From positions 62,001-126,000 of the forward strand of contig NZ_BNAS01000001.1 in assembly GCF_014653785.1 (NCBI RefSeq): a stretch of DNA of 64,000 nt, in the 5' to 3' direction. The notes under the pieces were generated by a model. That model was given only the letters and a program-made list of their open reading frames with translations, had not been told where the DNA came from and made no database searches. A program made the position numbers and the translations under genes. Shown piece after piece: positions 1-9,814 of this stretch; position 1 is the stretch's first letter; each line of letters opens with the position of its first letter. This DNA is from Promicromonospora soli (GTDB lineage Bacteria; Actinomycetota; Actinomycetes; Actinomycetales; Cellulomonadaceae).

Positions 1-364
1 CGGGCAGCAGGCGGGCGGCCTTGAGGTCCAGCAGGGTCGCTGCGATGACCAGGAACTCGCTGGCCACGCCGAGGTCCCAGGACTCGTGGACCTCGCCGCG
101 TGCGGCGGCCTCGCGGGAGGCCCGCTCCGCCTCGCGGATGTGCGCGACGAACTCGTCGGTCACCACCGCGAGCGCCACCTCGGTGACGTCCATCTTGTGC
201 TTCGCGATGAGCGAGAGCAGCAGGTCGAACGGGCCCTCGAAGTTGTGCAGGTGGACCTGGAAGGTGCGGGAGGCGCGTCGCTCGTCGGGGGCGGCGAAAG
301 CGTCCTGCTCCGCCACTTCCGCCGCAGGCGCCTCCGCCTCCAGCACCTCAGGCAGCGTCGCCAC
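1..364 (-). CDS. scpA: Segregation and condensation protein A (partial, C-terminus beyond window)
   Basis: ScpA is the kleisin subunit of the bacterial SMC-ScpAB condensin, acting on the nucleoid in chromosome segregation. Reading the minus strand from a GTG at 364 gives a short acidic N-terminus and then the family signature (NFEGPFDLLLSLIAKHKMD), followed by a segment with LDLKAARLLP at the window edge. This is the standard kleisin N-terminal domain that binds the SMC neck. The start lies inside the end of parA (overlap of 17 bases), which suggests translational coupling. Upstream order is xerD-parA-scpA, the usual actinobacterial arrangement. Only about 121 codons are visible; the rest lies left of the window. 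The exact start is uncertain because no clear ribosome binding site is seen for the GTG. Confidence 0.88.
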   Translation of the reverse strand, partial: MATLPEVLEAEAPAAEVAEQDAFAAPDERRASRTFQVHLHNFEGPFDLLLSLIAKHKMDVTEVALAVVTDEFVAHIREAERASREAAARGEVHESWDLGVASEFLVIAATLLDLKAARLLP

Positions 365-1244
365 GGGCCACGAGCTCCCGGGCGAGCTGACGGTACGCGG
401 CCGCGCCCGGGTGTCCCGGGGCGTACGCGGTGATGGGCTCCGCGGCGACCGTGGCGTCGGGGAACTTCACCGTGCGCCCGATGATCGAGTGCAGCAGGGT
501 GTCGCCGAAGGCCTCGTGCACCCGGGCCACGACCTCCCGGGAGTGGAGGGTGCGCGAGTCGTACATGGTGGGGAGGATACCGTCGATCTCCAGGGCCGGG
601 TTCAGCCGGTCGCGCACCTTCTCGATGGTCTCCACGAGCAGCGCGACGCCGCGCAGCGCGAAGAACTCGCACTCCAGCGGGATCAGCACGCCGTGCGCAG
701 CGGTCAGGGCGTTCACCGTGAGCAGGCCGAGGCTCGGCTGGCAGTCGATGAGGATCACGTCGTAGTCGTCGATCACCGGGCGCAGCGCGCGGGCCAGCAC
801 CGACTCACGGGCGACCTCGCCCACGAGCTGCACCTCCGCCGCCGACAGGTCGATGTTCGCCGGCAGCACGTCGAGGTTCTCGATGCCCGACGGGATGAGG
901 ACGTCGCGGATGTCCACGCCCCGCTCCATGATCAGGTTGTAGATGGTGAGGTCGAGCTCGTGCGGGTTCACGCCGATGCCCACCGACGCGGCGCCCTGCG
1001 GGTCGAAGTCCACCAGGAGCACCTTGCGGCCGTACTCCGCGAGGCAGGCGCCCAGGTTGATCGTGGTGGTGGTCTTGCCGACGCCGCCCTTCTGGTTGCA
1101 CATCGCAATGATGCGCGCGGGGCCGTGGCTCGCGAGGGGTGCCGGTTCCGGCAGCTCCGGCATGGCGCGGCCGACGACGTCGCGCACGATCTCCGAGTCC
1201 GCGGGTGCGCCGACGACCGCCTTGCCGAGAAGAATGTCGGTCAT
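348..1244 (-). CDS. parA: ParA/Soj-family chromosome-partitioning ATPase
   Basis: A ParA-type Walker ATPase of 298 residues. The deviant Walker A motif KGGVGKTT lies at about residues 53-60, with LLVDFDPQG about 20 residues later and LIDCQPSLG near the middle; these are the nucleotide-binding signatures of the family. ParA proteins bind DNA nonspecifically as ATP dimers and position cargo. This copy sits between xerD and scpA, not beside parB, so it is the second, xerD-linked ParA paralogue common in Actinobacteria, whose cargo is not clear from the sequence. I chose the ATG at 1244 because AGGAGGGGGC precedes it at good spacing. A GTG at 1289 would add 15 residues but has no ribosome binding site. 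Confidence 0.92.
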   Translation of the reverse strand: MTDILLGKAVVGAPADSEIVRDVVGRAMPELPEPAPLASHGPARIIAMCNQKGGVGKTTTTINLGACLAEYGRKVLLVDFDPQGAASVGIGVNPHELDLTIYNLIMERGVDIRDVLIPSGIENLDVLPANIDLSAAEVQLVGEVARESVLARALRPVIDDYDVILIDCQPSLGLLTVNALTAAHGVLIPLECEFFALRGVALLVETIEKVRDRLNPALEIDGILPTMYDSRTLHSREVVARVHEAFGDTLLHSIIGRTVKFPDATVAAEPITAYAPGHPGAAAYRQLARELVARGDAA

Positions 1245-1366
1245 CGTGCTCGCCCCCTCCTGGCTGGGTGCCTCGCTCACGCCCGCCACGCTATACCAGA
1301 GTGTGGGCGCCGCCCGGCGAAAGCCTCGGCGTGGCGTCCTTCGGCTACGGGCCTGCTCCCGGGCTC

Positions 1367-2356
1367 CTACCTGGCCCGCGGGTGGGCGGCCGCGTAGACC
1401 TCGCGCAGCGCGTCCGGGGTGACCATCGTGTAGATCTGCGTGGTCGTGACCGACGCGTGCCCGAGCAGCTCCTGGACCACGCGCACGTCCGCCCCGCCGG
1501 ACAGGAGGTGGGTGGCGAACGAGTGCCGCAGCGTGTGCGGCGAGACATGCTCCTTGAGGCCCGCCCGCGCGGCGGCGGACTGCAGGGCGGCCCAGGCGGT
1601 CTGCCGGGACATCCGCGCGCCGCGCGTGTTGAGGAACAGCGCGGGCGTGGCTCGGCCGGCCGCGACCAGCGCCGGGCGCGCCCGGACCAGGTAGGCCTCC
1701 AGCGCGTCGCGCGCGAACGAGCCCACGGGCACGACCCGCTCCTTGGAGCCCTTGCCGAGCAGCCGGACGGCGGCGCTGTCGCTCACCCCGTCGACGTCGA
1801 GCCCCACGATCTCGGAGATCCGCGCGCCGGTCGCGTACAGCAGCTCCAGCAGCGCCCGGTCGCGCAGGGGCAACGGCCCGTCGCCGGCTCCTGCGGCGTC
1901 GAGCAGCCCGGCGACGTCGTCCACGGACAGGGCGTGCGGCAGGCGCCGCAGCAGGGTGGGGGCGCGCACCTCGGCGGACGGGTCGTCCACGGCCAGGCCT
2001 TCCGCCTGGGCGAACTTGTGCCAGCCCCGCACGGCGGCCAGCGCACGGGCGGTGGACGACGGCGACAGCGGCCGCCCGCCGTCGGCCCCCCGCCGGACGG
2101 ACTCGACGAACCCGGTGACGTCGGCCTCCGTCACCCCGGCCAGGCCGGGGCGGCCCGCTGACGCGAGGTATGCCCCGTACCGCACGAGGTCGCGGCGGTA
2201 CGCGGCGACGGTGTTGGCCGAGAGGCCGCGCTCCACGCTCAGGTGCGCGAGGTAGTCCTTGAGGGCACGGTCGAGCTGCGCGCCCTCATCAGAAGCGGGT
2301 GGCGGGCCGGGCTGGGTCACACGGAACGACGGCAGGTGGGCCAGTGCGGTGGACAC
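1367..2356 (-). CDS. xerD: Site-specific tyrosine recombinase XerD
   Basis: XerD partners XerC to resolve chromosome dimers at dif and acts in the cytoplasm at the septum. The 329-residue protein has an N-terminal SAM-like core-binding domain (about 30-120) and a catalytic domain with the tyrosine recombinase residues visible: R179 (ATGARISE), K205, H274 and R277 (SPHTLRHSF), H300 (LLGH) and nucleophile Y309. The start is a GTG at 2356 with only a weak GGGG-type ribosome binding site; the first 28 residues are proline-rich and may be dispensable. It is followed after 122 bases by parA and then scpA on the same strand. XerC versus XerD cannot be decided by motif alone; the scpA/parA context favours XerD. 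Confidence 0.9.
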   Translation of the reverse strand: MSTALAHLPSFRVTQPGPPPASDEGAQLDRALKDYLAHLSVERGLSANTVAAYRRDLVRYGAYLASAGRPGLAGVTEADVTGFVESVRRGADGGRPLSPSSTARALAAVRGWHKFAQAEGLAVDDPSAEVRAPTLLRRLPHALSVDDVAGLLDAAGAGDGPLPLRDRALLELLYATGARISEIVGLDVDGVSDSAAVRLLGKGSKERVVPVGSFARDALEAYLVRARPALVAAGRATPALFLNTRGARMSRQTAWAALQSAAARAGLKEHVSPHTLRHSFATHLLSGGADVRVVQELLGHASVTTTQIYTMVTPDALREVYAAAHPRAR

Positions 2357-2412
2357 CGCCCCATCATGCCGAGCGTGGCCCGCCGCACGGGCGGGCCACG
2401 CCGAGAGACCGG

Positions 2413-2590
2413 TCAGGCGGGGTTGATACCGCCTGAGCCGGAGGTGCAGCGCAGGGTGAGGGCCGAGGAACGAGGCACTCGCCCGGAGCGGAACCGCAGG
2501 CTCAGGCGGGATTGATACCGCCTGAGCCGGAGGTGCAGCGCAGGGTGAGGGCCGAGGAACGAGGCACTCGCCCGGAGCGGAGCCGCAGGC
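2413..2590. repeat. Two tandem copies of an 89-bp unit, third copy begins in the neighbouring gene
   Basis: Copies at 2413-2501 and 2502-2590 differ at two bases as I read them. The unit begins TCAGGCGGGRTTGATACCG; a third start (15 identical bases) lies at 2591-2605 and is the 3' end of the CitE-like gene, where it encodes the terminal residues GINPA and the TGA stop. Each copy therefore carries a duplicate of that gene's last codons and stop. This looks like local duplication of the gene's tail and downstream terminator region. Confidence 0.95.
2499..2528 (-). terminator. Perfect 11-bp hairpin at the repeat junction
   Basis: GGCTCAGGCGG at 2499-2509 pairs exactly with CCGCCTGAGCC at 2518-2528 around an 8-base loop. 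There is no T tract. A shorter version (8-bp arms, 2413-2436) occurs in the other copy. It lies downstream of the CitE-like gene and upstream of xerD, so it may act as a T-less actinobacterial terminator. Confidence 0.55.
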
Positions 2591-3544
2591 TCAGGCGGGG
2601 TTGATGCCGAACAGCTCCGCGCGCGAGTGGATCACCTGCGCGCGGGCGAGGCGCGGCTTGTCGCTGCCGTCCCGGATGACGGAGCCCGCGGCCTCGAACT
2701 CGGCGAAGAAGTCCATGGCCCAGGCCACGTCGGACGGCGACGGCGCGAAGGACTCGTTGATGACCGCCGACTGCTCGAAGTCCAGGCAGAGCTTGCCGGT
2801 CATGCCGAGGTTGACCGCGTCGGCCGACTGCTCGCGCAGGAGGGCGTGCGACGAGCCCACCGTGGGGCCGTCGACCGGGCCGGGCAGGCCGCCGATCCGG
2901 CTGGCGGCCACGAGGCGCGAGCGCGGGTACGCCATGGCGATGGGCTCGTTGGCCGCGCCGGTGTCGCGGCGGTAGTCGCCGGAGCCGAACGCGAGGCGGA
3001 ACGCGCCGCGGGCCTTGGCGATGTGGACGGCCTCCTCGATACCGAGGGCTGACTCCACGAGCGGGATCACGGGCACGTCGCCGCCGAGGCGCTGCGCGGT
3101 GTCGATGACGTCGTCGGCGCTCTCCGTCTTGGCGAGCATCACGCCGTTGAGCCCCTCGAGGCCACGCAGGTACGCGACGTCGTCGGCCCAGGACGGTGCG
3201 TGGCGGTCGTTGATCCGCACCCACGCGCTGCCGCCGTTCTTGATCCACCGGATGACGTTCTCGCGCGCCTCGTCCTTGAGGCGGTCGTCGATGGCGTCCT
3301 CGCAGTCGAGGATCACCTGGTCCGCGCGGGAGAGCTGGGCCTTGTCGAAGAGCTCGGTCCGCATCGCGGACAGCAGGAGCCAGGCTCGCGCGTAGTCGGG
3401 AGCGACGCGCGACTTCTCGCGGGCTGCCCGGCGGGGAGCCAGGTCGCTCTCGGGAGCTACGGCGGACGCCGTCGGCAGGCCCAAGGAGTAGCCCGCAGAC
3501 TGATCGGCGGTATCGGTGGTTCGGTCGGCTGGGGTCTCGGTCAC
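2591..3544 (-). CDS. HpcH/HpaI aldolase / citrate lyase beta (CitE)-like protein
   Basis: A 317-residue TIM-barrel protein of the CitE-like family, which cleaves or forms C-C bonds of CoA thioesters or hydroxy acids with Mg2+. After a 55-residue variable N-terminus come RADQVILDCEDAI (metal and substrate region), WVRIND, PVIPLVESALGIEEA and FRLAFGSGDYRRDTG; the Glu and Asp of the last two are the family metal ligands. No citrate lyase alpha or gamma subunit is nearby, so it is a stand-alone CitE homologue (malyl-CoA or citramalyl-CoA lyase/thioesterase-like); the substrate cannot be told. The GTG start at 3544 has a weak ribosome binding site (GGGGCGC). Its 3' end is the source of the downstream tandem repeat. 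Confidence 0.85.
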   Translation of the reverse strand: MTETPADRTTDTADQSAGYSLGLPTASAVAPESDLAPRRAAREKSRVAPDYARAWLLLSAMRTELFDKAQLSRADQVILDCEDAIDDRLKDEARENVIRWIKNGGSAWVRINDRHAPSWADDVAYLRGLEGLNGVMLAKTESADDVIDTAQRLGGDVPVIPLVESALGIEEAVHIAKARGAFRLAFGSGDYRRDTGAANEPIAMAYPRSRLVAASRIGGLPGPVDGPTVGSSHALLREQSADAVNLGMTGKLCLDFEQSAVINESFAPSPSDVAWAMDFFAEFEAAGSVIRDGSDKPRLARAQVIHSRAELFGINPA

Positions 3545-3604
3545 GCGCCCCAGCCTAGGCGGGGGACATCTGCGCTACCGAATCATGACCGCCGAGATAC
3601 GAGG

Positions 3605-4585
3605 TCAGAACGGAAGGAAGACGTCCACCGCTACCGCCACGAAGAGCAGCGACAGATAGGTGATCGAGGCGTGGAACACCTTCATCGCGCCCAGCTTGCC
3701 GCCGGCCTTGCCCTGCGCCCGGCGCAGCATCGCGACCGTCGACCACAGGAACCACGCGCCCAGCACAGCGGCCACCGCCGTGTACACCCAGGACATGCCG
3801 GCGAGCGGGGTCAGCAGGAGCGAGCAGGCGATCATCGCGAGCGTGTAGCCCACCATCTCGGCGGCCACGCGCTTGTCGTCGCTGACGACCGGCAGCATCG
3901 GGACGTTCGCGTTCGCGTAGTCCTTCTTGAACTTGATCGACAGCGGCCAGTAGTGCGGCGGCGTCCAGAAGAAGATGATGCCGAACAGCGCCAGCGCGGC
4001 CCAGCTCAGCTCGCCCGTCACCGACGCCCAGCCGATGAACACGGGCATGCAGCCGGCGATGCCGCCCCACACGATGTTCTGCGGGGTGCGGCGCTTGAGG
4101 ATCATCGTGTAGCCCACCACGTAGATCGCGATGGCGCCCAGCGTGAGCCACATCGCGGCCCAGTTGATGACGAGCGCGAACCACGTCAGCGACAGCAGGC
4201 CGAGGATCGAGGCGAACACCAGGCCGGCGCGGGGCGAGATCTCTCCCGTGACGAGCGGACGCCGCTTGGTCCGGTTCATGATCTCGTCGATGTCGCGGTC
4301 CCACCACATGTTGAAGGCGTTCGCGCTGCCCGCGGCACCGGCCCCGCCGATGAGGGTGGCGACGATCAGCCAGAAGCCGGGCATGCCGTCGGCCGCCAGG
4401 ATCATGGTGGGCACGGTCGTCACGAGCAGCAGCTCGATGACCCGCGGCTTGGTCAGCGCGACGTACGCACCGGCGCGGCGCAGGAACCAGCCCCCGGGAC
4501 GCTGCGGCACGTCGGCGGTGGACGCCTGTGCGCTGGACGTCTCTGGACGCGCGGTCTGGCCGTTTGTCGTCTGGCTCGTTCTCAC
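3605..4585 (-). CDS. ctaB: Heme O synthase (protoheme IX farnesyltransferase)
   Basis: CtaB farnesylates heme b to heme O in the cytoplasmic membrane for cytochrome oxidase maturation. The 326-residue protein belongs to the UbiA prenyltransferase superfamily. The first Asp-rich motif is [20 protein letters not shown] and the second polar loop is [18 protein letters not shown]. It has about nine hydrophobic segments, the first beginning at VIELLLVTT and the last at [15 protein letters not shown]. The start at GTG 4585 ([10 protein letters not shown]) gives a normal-length cytoplasmic N-terminus; upstream in-frame sequence looks non-coding. The gene is divergent from tkt, the standard actinobacterial arrangement. 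The neighbouring cox genes are not in this window. Confidence 0.93.
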   Translation of the reverse strand: MRTSQTTNGQTARPETSSAQASTADVPQRPGGWFLRRAGAYVALTKPRVIELLLVTTVPTMILAADGMPGFWLIVATLIGGAGAAGSANAFNMWWDRDIDEIMNRTKRRPLVTGEISPRAGLVFASILGLLSLTWFALVINWAAMWLTLGAIAIYVVGYTMILKRRTPQNIVWGGIAGCMPVFIGWASVTGELSWAALALFGIIFFWTPPHYWPLSIKFKKDYANANVPMLPVVSDDKRVAAEMVGYTLAMIACSLLLTPLAGMSWVYTAVAAVLGAWFLWSTVAMLRRAQGKAGGKLGAMKVFHASITYLSLLFVAVAVDVFLPF

Positions 4586-4893
4586 GCGCGTCGCAGTTCC
4601 GTTCGGGAGTCCTGAAGTCGATAACGCACCTGGTGGGCCCTGGTGCCGGACAGGTGCGTGCCCATGGTACGTCGCACCGCGACCCGGCCGCGCACCGCAT
4701 TCCCGCGGTGCCCTGTGAGATTGCAGACCGTGGACAGGTCTGCGCGGGTGTCGGGGTGCGCGTATAGGGTTGATTTCGCAATCGAACCAAGGGCGGCCGG
4801 CATCCCGCCGCCGCCGCAGGCACGCTGCGCGGCTCACCGCCCCGTCCGCTCTCCGGGCAGGACCAGAGTCGACGGCGGAGAGAAAGAGGACTC
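4586..4893. promoter_or_regulatory. Divergent ctaB/tkt intergenic region with a 9-bp inverted repeat
   Basis: This 308-bp gap must hold the promoters of both ctaB (minus) and tkt (plus). A dyad ACGCACCTG...CAGGTGCGT with perfect 9-bp arms spans 4624-4659, close to the ctaB start. A possible plus-strand -10 (TATAGG, 4763-4768) lies about 125 bases before tkt, but I see no convincing -35 at the right distance. No open frame here looks real. Confidence 0.4.
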
Positions 4894-6999
4894 GTGAACG
4901 CTTTCGACCCCGTGCTGAAGCCCCTGGAGTGGTCGGAGCTCGACGAGCGAGCCGTCAAGGCCATCAAGGCACTGGCTGCGGACGCCGTCGAGAAGGTGGG
5001 CAACGGACACCCCGGCACCGCGATCTCGCTGGCGCCGGCCGCGTACCTCCTCTTCCAGAAGGCCATGCGCCACGACCCGTCGGACCCGGAGTGGGTGGGC
5101 CGCGACCGCTTCGTGCTGAGCGCCGGCCACTCGTCCCTGACGATCTACCTGCAGCTCTTCCTCGCGGGCTACGGCCTCGAGATGGAGGACATCGCCGCCC
5201 TCCGCACGTGGGGCTCCCAGACCCCTGGCCACCCGGAGTTCGGCCACACCAAGGGCGTCGAGATCACCACCGGCCCGCTGGGCCAGGGGCTCGCCTCCGC
5301 CGTCGGCATGGCGATGGCCTCGCGCCGCGAGCGCGGCCTGCTCGACCCGACCGCCGCCCCGGGTGAGTCGCCGTTCGACCACCACGTGTACGTCATCGCG
5401 TCCGACGGCGACCTGCAGGAGGGTGTGACCGCCGAGGCCTCGTCGCTCGCGGGCCACCAGCAGCTCGGCAACCTGATCCTGATCTGGGACGACAACAAGA
5501 TCTCGATCGAGGACGACACCGACATCGCGTTCACCGAGGACGTCCTGAAGCGCTACGAGGCCTACGGCTGGCACACCCAGCGCGTGGACTGGACCTCGGG
5601 CGGCACCGGCTACGCGGAGGACACCGACGCGCTGGCCGCTGCGCTCGACGCCGCCAAGTCGGAGACCGGCAAGCCGTCGATCATCGCGCTGCGCACCATC
5701 ATCGGCTGGCCGGCGCCCACCAAGCAGAACACGGGCGGCATCCACGGCTCGGCCATGGGCGCCGAGGAGGTCAAGGGTCTCAAGTCCGCGCTCGGCCTCG
5801 ACCCCGAGGCGACGTTCGCGATCGACTCCGACGTGCTGTCCTACACGCGTTCCGTCGCGGCTCGCCAGTCCACCCAGCGCGAGGAGTGGGAGGCCGCCTT
5901 CGCTGCCTGGTCCGACGCGAACCCGCAGACCGCGGCCCTGCTGACCCGCCTGCGCGCCCACGAGCTGCCCGAGGGCTGGACCGAATCCCTGCCTCAGTTC
6001 GAGGCGAGCGAGAAGGGCGTCGCCACCCGTGCGGCGTCGGGCAAGGTGCTCACCGCGCTCAAGGACGTGCTGCCCGAGCTGTGGGGCGGCTCCGCCGACC
6101 TGGCCGGCTCCAACAACACGACGATGGACGGCGAGCCGTCGTTCGTGCCGGCGGAGCACGCGACCAAGAAGTTCCCGGGCAACCCGTTCGGGCGCACCCT
6201 GCACTTCGGCATCCGCGAGCACGCCATGGGCTCGATCCTCAACGGCATCGTGCTGCACGGTCTGACCCGCCCGTACGGCGGCACGTTCCTGCAGTTCGCC
6301 GACTACATGCGCGCGTCGGTGCGCCTGGCGTCGCTGATGAGCATCCCCAGCACGTTCGTCTGGACGCACGACTCGATCGGCCTCGGCGAGGACGGCCCGA
6401 CCCACCAGCCGGTGGAGCACCTCGCGGCGCTGCGGGCCATCCCGAACCTCGACGTCGTCCGCCCGGCGGACGCGAACGAGACCGCCTGGGCGTGGCGCGG
6501 CATCCTCGAGAACACGAACAACCCGGCTGGTCTCGTGCTGACCCGGCAGAACGTGCCCACCTACCCGCGTGGCACCGACGGCTTCGCCGCCGCCGAGGGC
6601 ACCCTCAAGGGTGGCTACACGCTGCTGGACACGGAGGGCACGCCCGACGTCGTCCTCGTCGGCACCGGCTCCGAGGTGCAGCTCGCCGTCGAGGCGCGCG
6701 AGATCCTCGCCGCCGACGGTGTGCAGGCCCGCGTGGTCTCGATGCCCTCGCTCGAGTGGTTCAACAGGCAGGACGAGGCCTACCGCGAGTCGGTCATCCC
6801 GTCCGGCGTGAAGGCCCGTGTCTCGGTCGAGGCGGGCGTGGCGCAGGGCTGGCGCGAGGTCGTCGGCGACGCGGGCCGCATCGTCTCGCTCGAGCACTAC
6901 GGCGCGTCGGCGGACTACAAGAAGCTCTACGCGGAGTACGGCATCACGTCCGAGGCGGTCGCCCAGGCCGCCAAGGAGTCGATCGAGGCGGCGTCCTGA
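4894..6999 (+). CDS. tkt: Transketolase
   Basis: Thiamine-diphosphate enzyme that moves two-carbon units between ketose and aldose phosphates in the non-oxidative pentose-phosphate pathway. It is 701 residues, normal for the family. Visible motifs: [11 protein letters not shown] near residue 34, [21 protein letters not shown], the ThDP signature GDGDLQEGV with the metal-binding DDNKISIE, the catalytic Glu region [10 protein letters not shown], and a C-terminal domain from about 560. The GTG start at 4894 is preceded by AGAGGA. It heads the plus-strand operon tkt-tal-zwf-opcA-pgl, which couples the non-oxidative and oxidative branches. Confidence 0.97.
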   Translation: MNAFDPVLKPLEWSELDERAVKAIKALAADAVEKVGNGHPGTAISLAPAAYLLFQKAMRHDPSDPEWVGRDRFVLSAGHSSLTIYLQLFLAGYGLEMEDIAALRTWGSQTPGHPEFGHTKGVEITTGPLGQGLASAVGMAMASRRERGLLDPTAAPGESPFDHHVYVIASDGDLQEGVTAEASSLAGHQQLGNLILIWDDNKISIEDDTDIAFTEDVLKRYEAYGWHTQRVDWTSGGTGYAEDTDALAAALDAAKSETGKPSIIALRTIIGWPAPTKQNTGGIHGSAMGAEEVKGLKSALGLDPEATFAIDSDVLSYTRSVAARQSTQREEWEAAFAAWSDANPQTAALLTRLRAHELPEGWTESLPQFEASEKGVATRAASGKVLTALKDVLPELWGGSADLAGSNNTTMDGEPSFVPAEHATKKFPGNPFGRTLHFGIREHAMGSILNGIVLHGLTRPYGGTFLQFADYMRASVRLASLMSIPSTFVWTHDSIGLGEDGPTHQPVEHLAALRAIPNLDVVRPADANETAWAWRGILENTNNPAGLVLTRQNVPTYPRGTDGFAAAEGTLKGGYTLLDTEGTPDVVLVGTGSEVQLAVEAREILAADGVQARVVSMPSLEWFNRQDEAYRESVIPSGVKARVSVEAGVAQGWREVVGDAGRIVSLEHYGASADYKKLYAEYGITSEAVAQAAKESIEAAS

Positions 7000-7039
7000 A
7001 CCGCTCCGGTACACACGGACACGACAGAGGAAGGGCACG

Positions 7040-8206
7040 ATGACCGACAGCACGACCGACACCGTCAACGAGAACGTCAGTCCCACTGAACGGCTGTCCG
7101 AGGCGGGTGTCGCGATCTGGCTGGACGACCTGTCCCGTGAGCGTCTGCGCACCGGCAACCTCGCCGAGCTCATCGCTACCAGGAACGTCGTGGGCGTCAC
7201 CACCAACCCGACGATCTTCGCCGCTGCCCTGGCGCAGGGCGACGCCTACGACGCCACGCTGGCCGAGCTCGCCGGGCCCCCGGACGGCGCCGACGTCGAG
7301 GCGGCGGTGGAGCGCATCACCACCGACGACGTCCGTGACGCCGCCGACGTGCTGCGCCCCGTCTACGACGCCACCAGTGCCGTGGACGGCCGCGTGTCCA
7401 TCGAGGTGGACCCGCGGCTGGCCCGCGACACGGAGGCGACGAAGTCCACGGCCGTGCGGCTGTGGGAGACGGTCGGCCGACCGAACGTGATGATCAAGAT
7501 CCCTGCCACCGTCGAGGGCCTGCCTGCGATCACGGCCACCCTCGCGAAGGGGATCAGCGTCAACGTGACGCTGATCTTTTCGATCGAGCGGTACCGGGCG
7601 GTGATGGACGCCTTCCTGGCCGGCCTGGAGCAGGCCAAGGAAGCGGGCCACGACCTGTCCGTGATCGGCTCGGTGGCGTCGTTCTTCGTGTCCCGCGTCG
7701 ACTCGGAGGTCGACAAGCGCCTCAAGGCCGTCGGCACGGACGAGGCGCTCGCGCTGCGCGGCCAGGCCGCCATCGCGAACGCCCGGCTCGCCTATGCGGC
7801 GTATGAAGACGTCTTCGCGTCGGACCGGTGGGTCACGCTCGAGGCCGCCGGCGCCCAGCCGCAGCGTCCGCTGTGGGCGTCGACCGGCGTGAAGGACCCC
7901 GCGTACCGGGACACGATGTACGTCGACGAGCTCGTGGTGGCCGGCGTGGTCAACACGATGCCCGAGAAGACGCTCAACGCGTTCGCCGACCACGGGATCG
8001 TCCTCGGGGACACCGTGACCGGGAGGGGCGAGGAGGCGGCCGCGACGATCGCGGCCATCGAGGCGCAGGGCATCTCCATGGACGAGGTGACCGCACAGCT
8101 GGAGGACGAGGGCGTGACCAAGTTCGAGGTGAGCTGGGACGAGCTGTTGACGACCACCAAGACCGGCCTCGACAGCGCCGGAACAGCAGGGGCCGGCAAC
8201 CGGTGA
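7040..8206 (+). CDS. tal: Transaldolase
   Basis: Transaldolase transfers a dihydroxyacetone unit from sedoheptulose 7-phosphate to glyceraldehyde 3-phosphate through a lysine Schiff base. The 388-residue length is typical of the actinobacterial class. Motifs: [28 protein letters not shown] (with the Schiff-base lysine), INVTLIFS-like [12 protein letters not shown], and [11 protein letters not shown]. The ATG at 7040 follows GAGGAAGGG at good spacing; a longer open frame upstream overlaps tkt and is not coding. It lies 40 bases after tkt, and its last bases overlap the zwf start. Confidence 0.97.
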   Translation: MTDSTTDTVNENVSPTERLSEAGVAIWLDDLSRERLRTGNLAELIATRNVVGVTTNPTIFAAALAQGDAYDATLAELAGPPDGADVEAAVERITTDDVRDAADVLRPVYDATSAVDGRVSIEVDPRLARDTEATKSTAVRLWETVGRPNVMIKIPATVEGLPAITATLAKGISVNVTLIFSIERYRAVMDAFLAGLEQAKEAGHDLSVIGSVASFFVSRVDSEVDKRLKAVGTDEALALRGQAAIANARLAYAAYEDVFASDRWVTLEAAGAQPQRPLWASTGVKDPAYRDTMYVDELVVAGVVNTMPEKTLNAFADHGIVLGDTVTGRGEEAAATIAAIEAQGISMDEVTAQLEDEGVTKFEVSWDELLTTTKTGLDSAGTAGAGNR

Positions 8207-9765
8207 GGCCCGCAAAGATCGCGCAGGGGATCAACCCCCTGCGCGACCCCCTGGATCTGCGCCTTCCCCGCATCGCGGGGCCCAGCGGCCTGGTGATCTT
8301 CGGCGTGACGGGCGACCTGTCGCGCAAGAAGCTCATGCCCGCCGTCTACGACCTCGCCAACCGTGGCCTCCTGCCGCCCGGCTTCGCCCTGACCGGCTTC
8401 GCCCGGCGCGAGTGGGAGGACCAGGACTTCGCGCAGGTGGTGCACGACGCCGTGAAGGAGTACGCGCGCACCCCCTTCCGGGAGGCGACGTGGCGCCAGC
8501 TCGCGGAGGGCATCCGGTTCGTGCAGGGCTCCTTCGACGACGACGACGCGTTCGAGCGTCTTCGGCAGACCGTCGAGACCCTGGACAAGGAGCGCGGCAC
8601 CGGCGGCAACCACGCGTTCTACCTGTCGGTCCCGCCCTCGGCCTTCCCCGTGGTCTGCGAGCAGCTCTCGAAGCACGGGCTGTCGCGTCCCGACAACGAC
8701 GCCGACGGCGACGGCGTGCACGCGTGGCGCCGGGTGGTCATCGAGAAGCCGTTCGGGCACGACCTGGCCAGCGCACGCGAGCTCGACGCCGTGGTGTCAA
8801 AGGTCTTCGACCAGGACTCGGTGTTCCGCATCGACCACTACCTGGGCAAGGAGACCGTCCAGAACCTGCTGGCGCTGCGCTTCGCGAACACGATGTTCGA
8901 GCCCCTCTGGAACTCGAACTACGTGGACCACGTGCAGATCACGATGGCCGAGGACATCGGCATCGGCGGCCGCGCGGGCTACTACGACGGGATCGGCGCC
9001 GCGCGCGACGTCATCCAGAACCACCTGATCCAGCTCCTGGCGCTGGTGGCCATGGAGGAGCCCGTCAACTTCGACGCCGCCGAGCTGCGTGCCGAGAAGA
9101 TCAAGGTGCTCTCGTCCGTGCGCCTGCCGCGTGACCTCGGCAAGCACACCGCCCGCGGCCAGTACGAGGCCGGCTGGCAGGGCGGCGAGGAGGTGCCCGG
9201 CTTCCTGGAGGAGGACGGCATCGCCAAGGACTCCGCCACGGAGACCTTCGCCGCGATCCGGGTCGACGTCGACAACCGCCGCTGGGCGGGTGTCCCGTTC
9301 TACCTGCGGCACGGCAAGCGTCTGGGCCGCCGCGTCACCGAGGTGGCCGTGGTGTTCAAGAAGGCACCGCACCTCCCGTTCGAGTCGTCCCTGACGTCCG
9401 AGCTCGGCAACAACGCCCTGGTCATCCGCGTGCAGCCCGACGAGGGCGTCACCCTGCGGTTCGGCGCCAAGGTGCCGGGCACGGCGATGCAGGTGCGCGA
9501 CGTGACCATGGACTTCGGGTACGGCCACTCGTTCACCGAGTCCTCCCCCGAGGCCTACGAGCGCCTCATCCTCGATGTGCTGCTCGGCGACCCGCCGCTT
9601 TTCCCGACGCGCGAGGAGGTCGAGCTGTCCTGGAAGATCCTCGACCCGATCACCTCCTACTGGGCGCGCAAGGGCCAGCCGGAGCCGTACGCGTCGGGCA
9701 CCTGGGGCCCGCCGTCGGCCGACGCCATGATGGAGCGCGACGGCCGGTCCTGGAGGCGACCCTGA
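8203..9765 (+). CDS. zwf: Glucose-6-phosphate 1-dehydrogenase
   Basis: Oxidises glucose 6-phosphate to 6-phosphogluconolactone, making NADPH. It is 520 residues. Motifs: the nucleotide-binding [14 protein letters not shown] near residue 31, KPFGHD, and the active-site RIDHYLGKE containing the catalytic His and Asp region. The C-terminal domain has the GYGHSF segment. The GTG start at 8203 overlaps the tal stop as GTGA, giving translational coupling; AGGGG lies upstream within tal. Downstream, opcA and pgl complete the oxidative branch; 6-phosphogluconate dehydrogenase is not in the window. Confidence 0.97.
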   Translation: MRPAKIAQGINPLRDPLDLRLPRIAGPSGLVIFGVTGDLSRKKLMPAVYDLANRGLLPPGFALTGFARREWEDQDFAQVVHDAVKEYARTPFREATWRQLAEGIRFVQGSFDDDDAFERLRQTVETLDKERGTGGNHAFYLSVPPSAFPVVCEQLSKHGLSRPDNDADGDGVHAWRRVVIEKPFGHDLASARELDAVVSKVFDQDSVFRIDHYLGKETVQNLLALRFANTMFEPLWNSNYVDHVQITMAEDIGIGGRAGYYDGIGAARDVIQNHLIQLLALVAMEEPVNFDAAELRAEKIKVLSSVRLPRDLGKHTARGQYEAGWQGGEEVPGFLEEDGIAKDSATETFAAIRVDVDNRRWAGVPFYLRHGKRLGRRVTEVAVVFKKAPHLPFESSLTSELGNNALVIRVQPDEGVTLRFGAKVPGTAMQVRDVTMDFGYGHSFTESSPEAYERLILDVLLGDPPLFPTREEVELSWKILDPITSYWARKGQPEPYASGTWGPPSADAMMERDGRSWRRP

Positions 9766-9814
9766 TGACGCGGTTGACGACACTGACGCCACATCGAGAA
9801 GGTGAGCACGTCCA

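Noticed and set aside
1245-1289. Extended start for parA at GTG 1289
   Set aside because: No ribosome binding site there, whereas ATG 1244 has AGGAGG; the extra 15 residues are not part of the family.
2413-2590. CRISPR array
   Set aside because: Only two contiguous 89-bp copies with no spacers and no cas genes; it is a simple tandem duplication.
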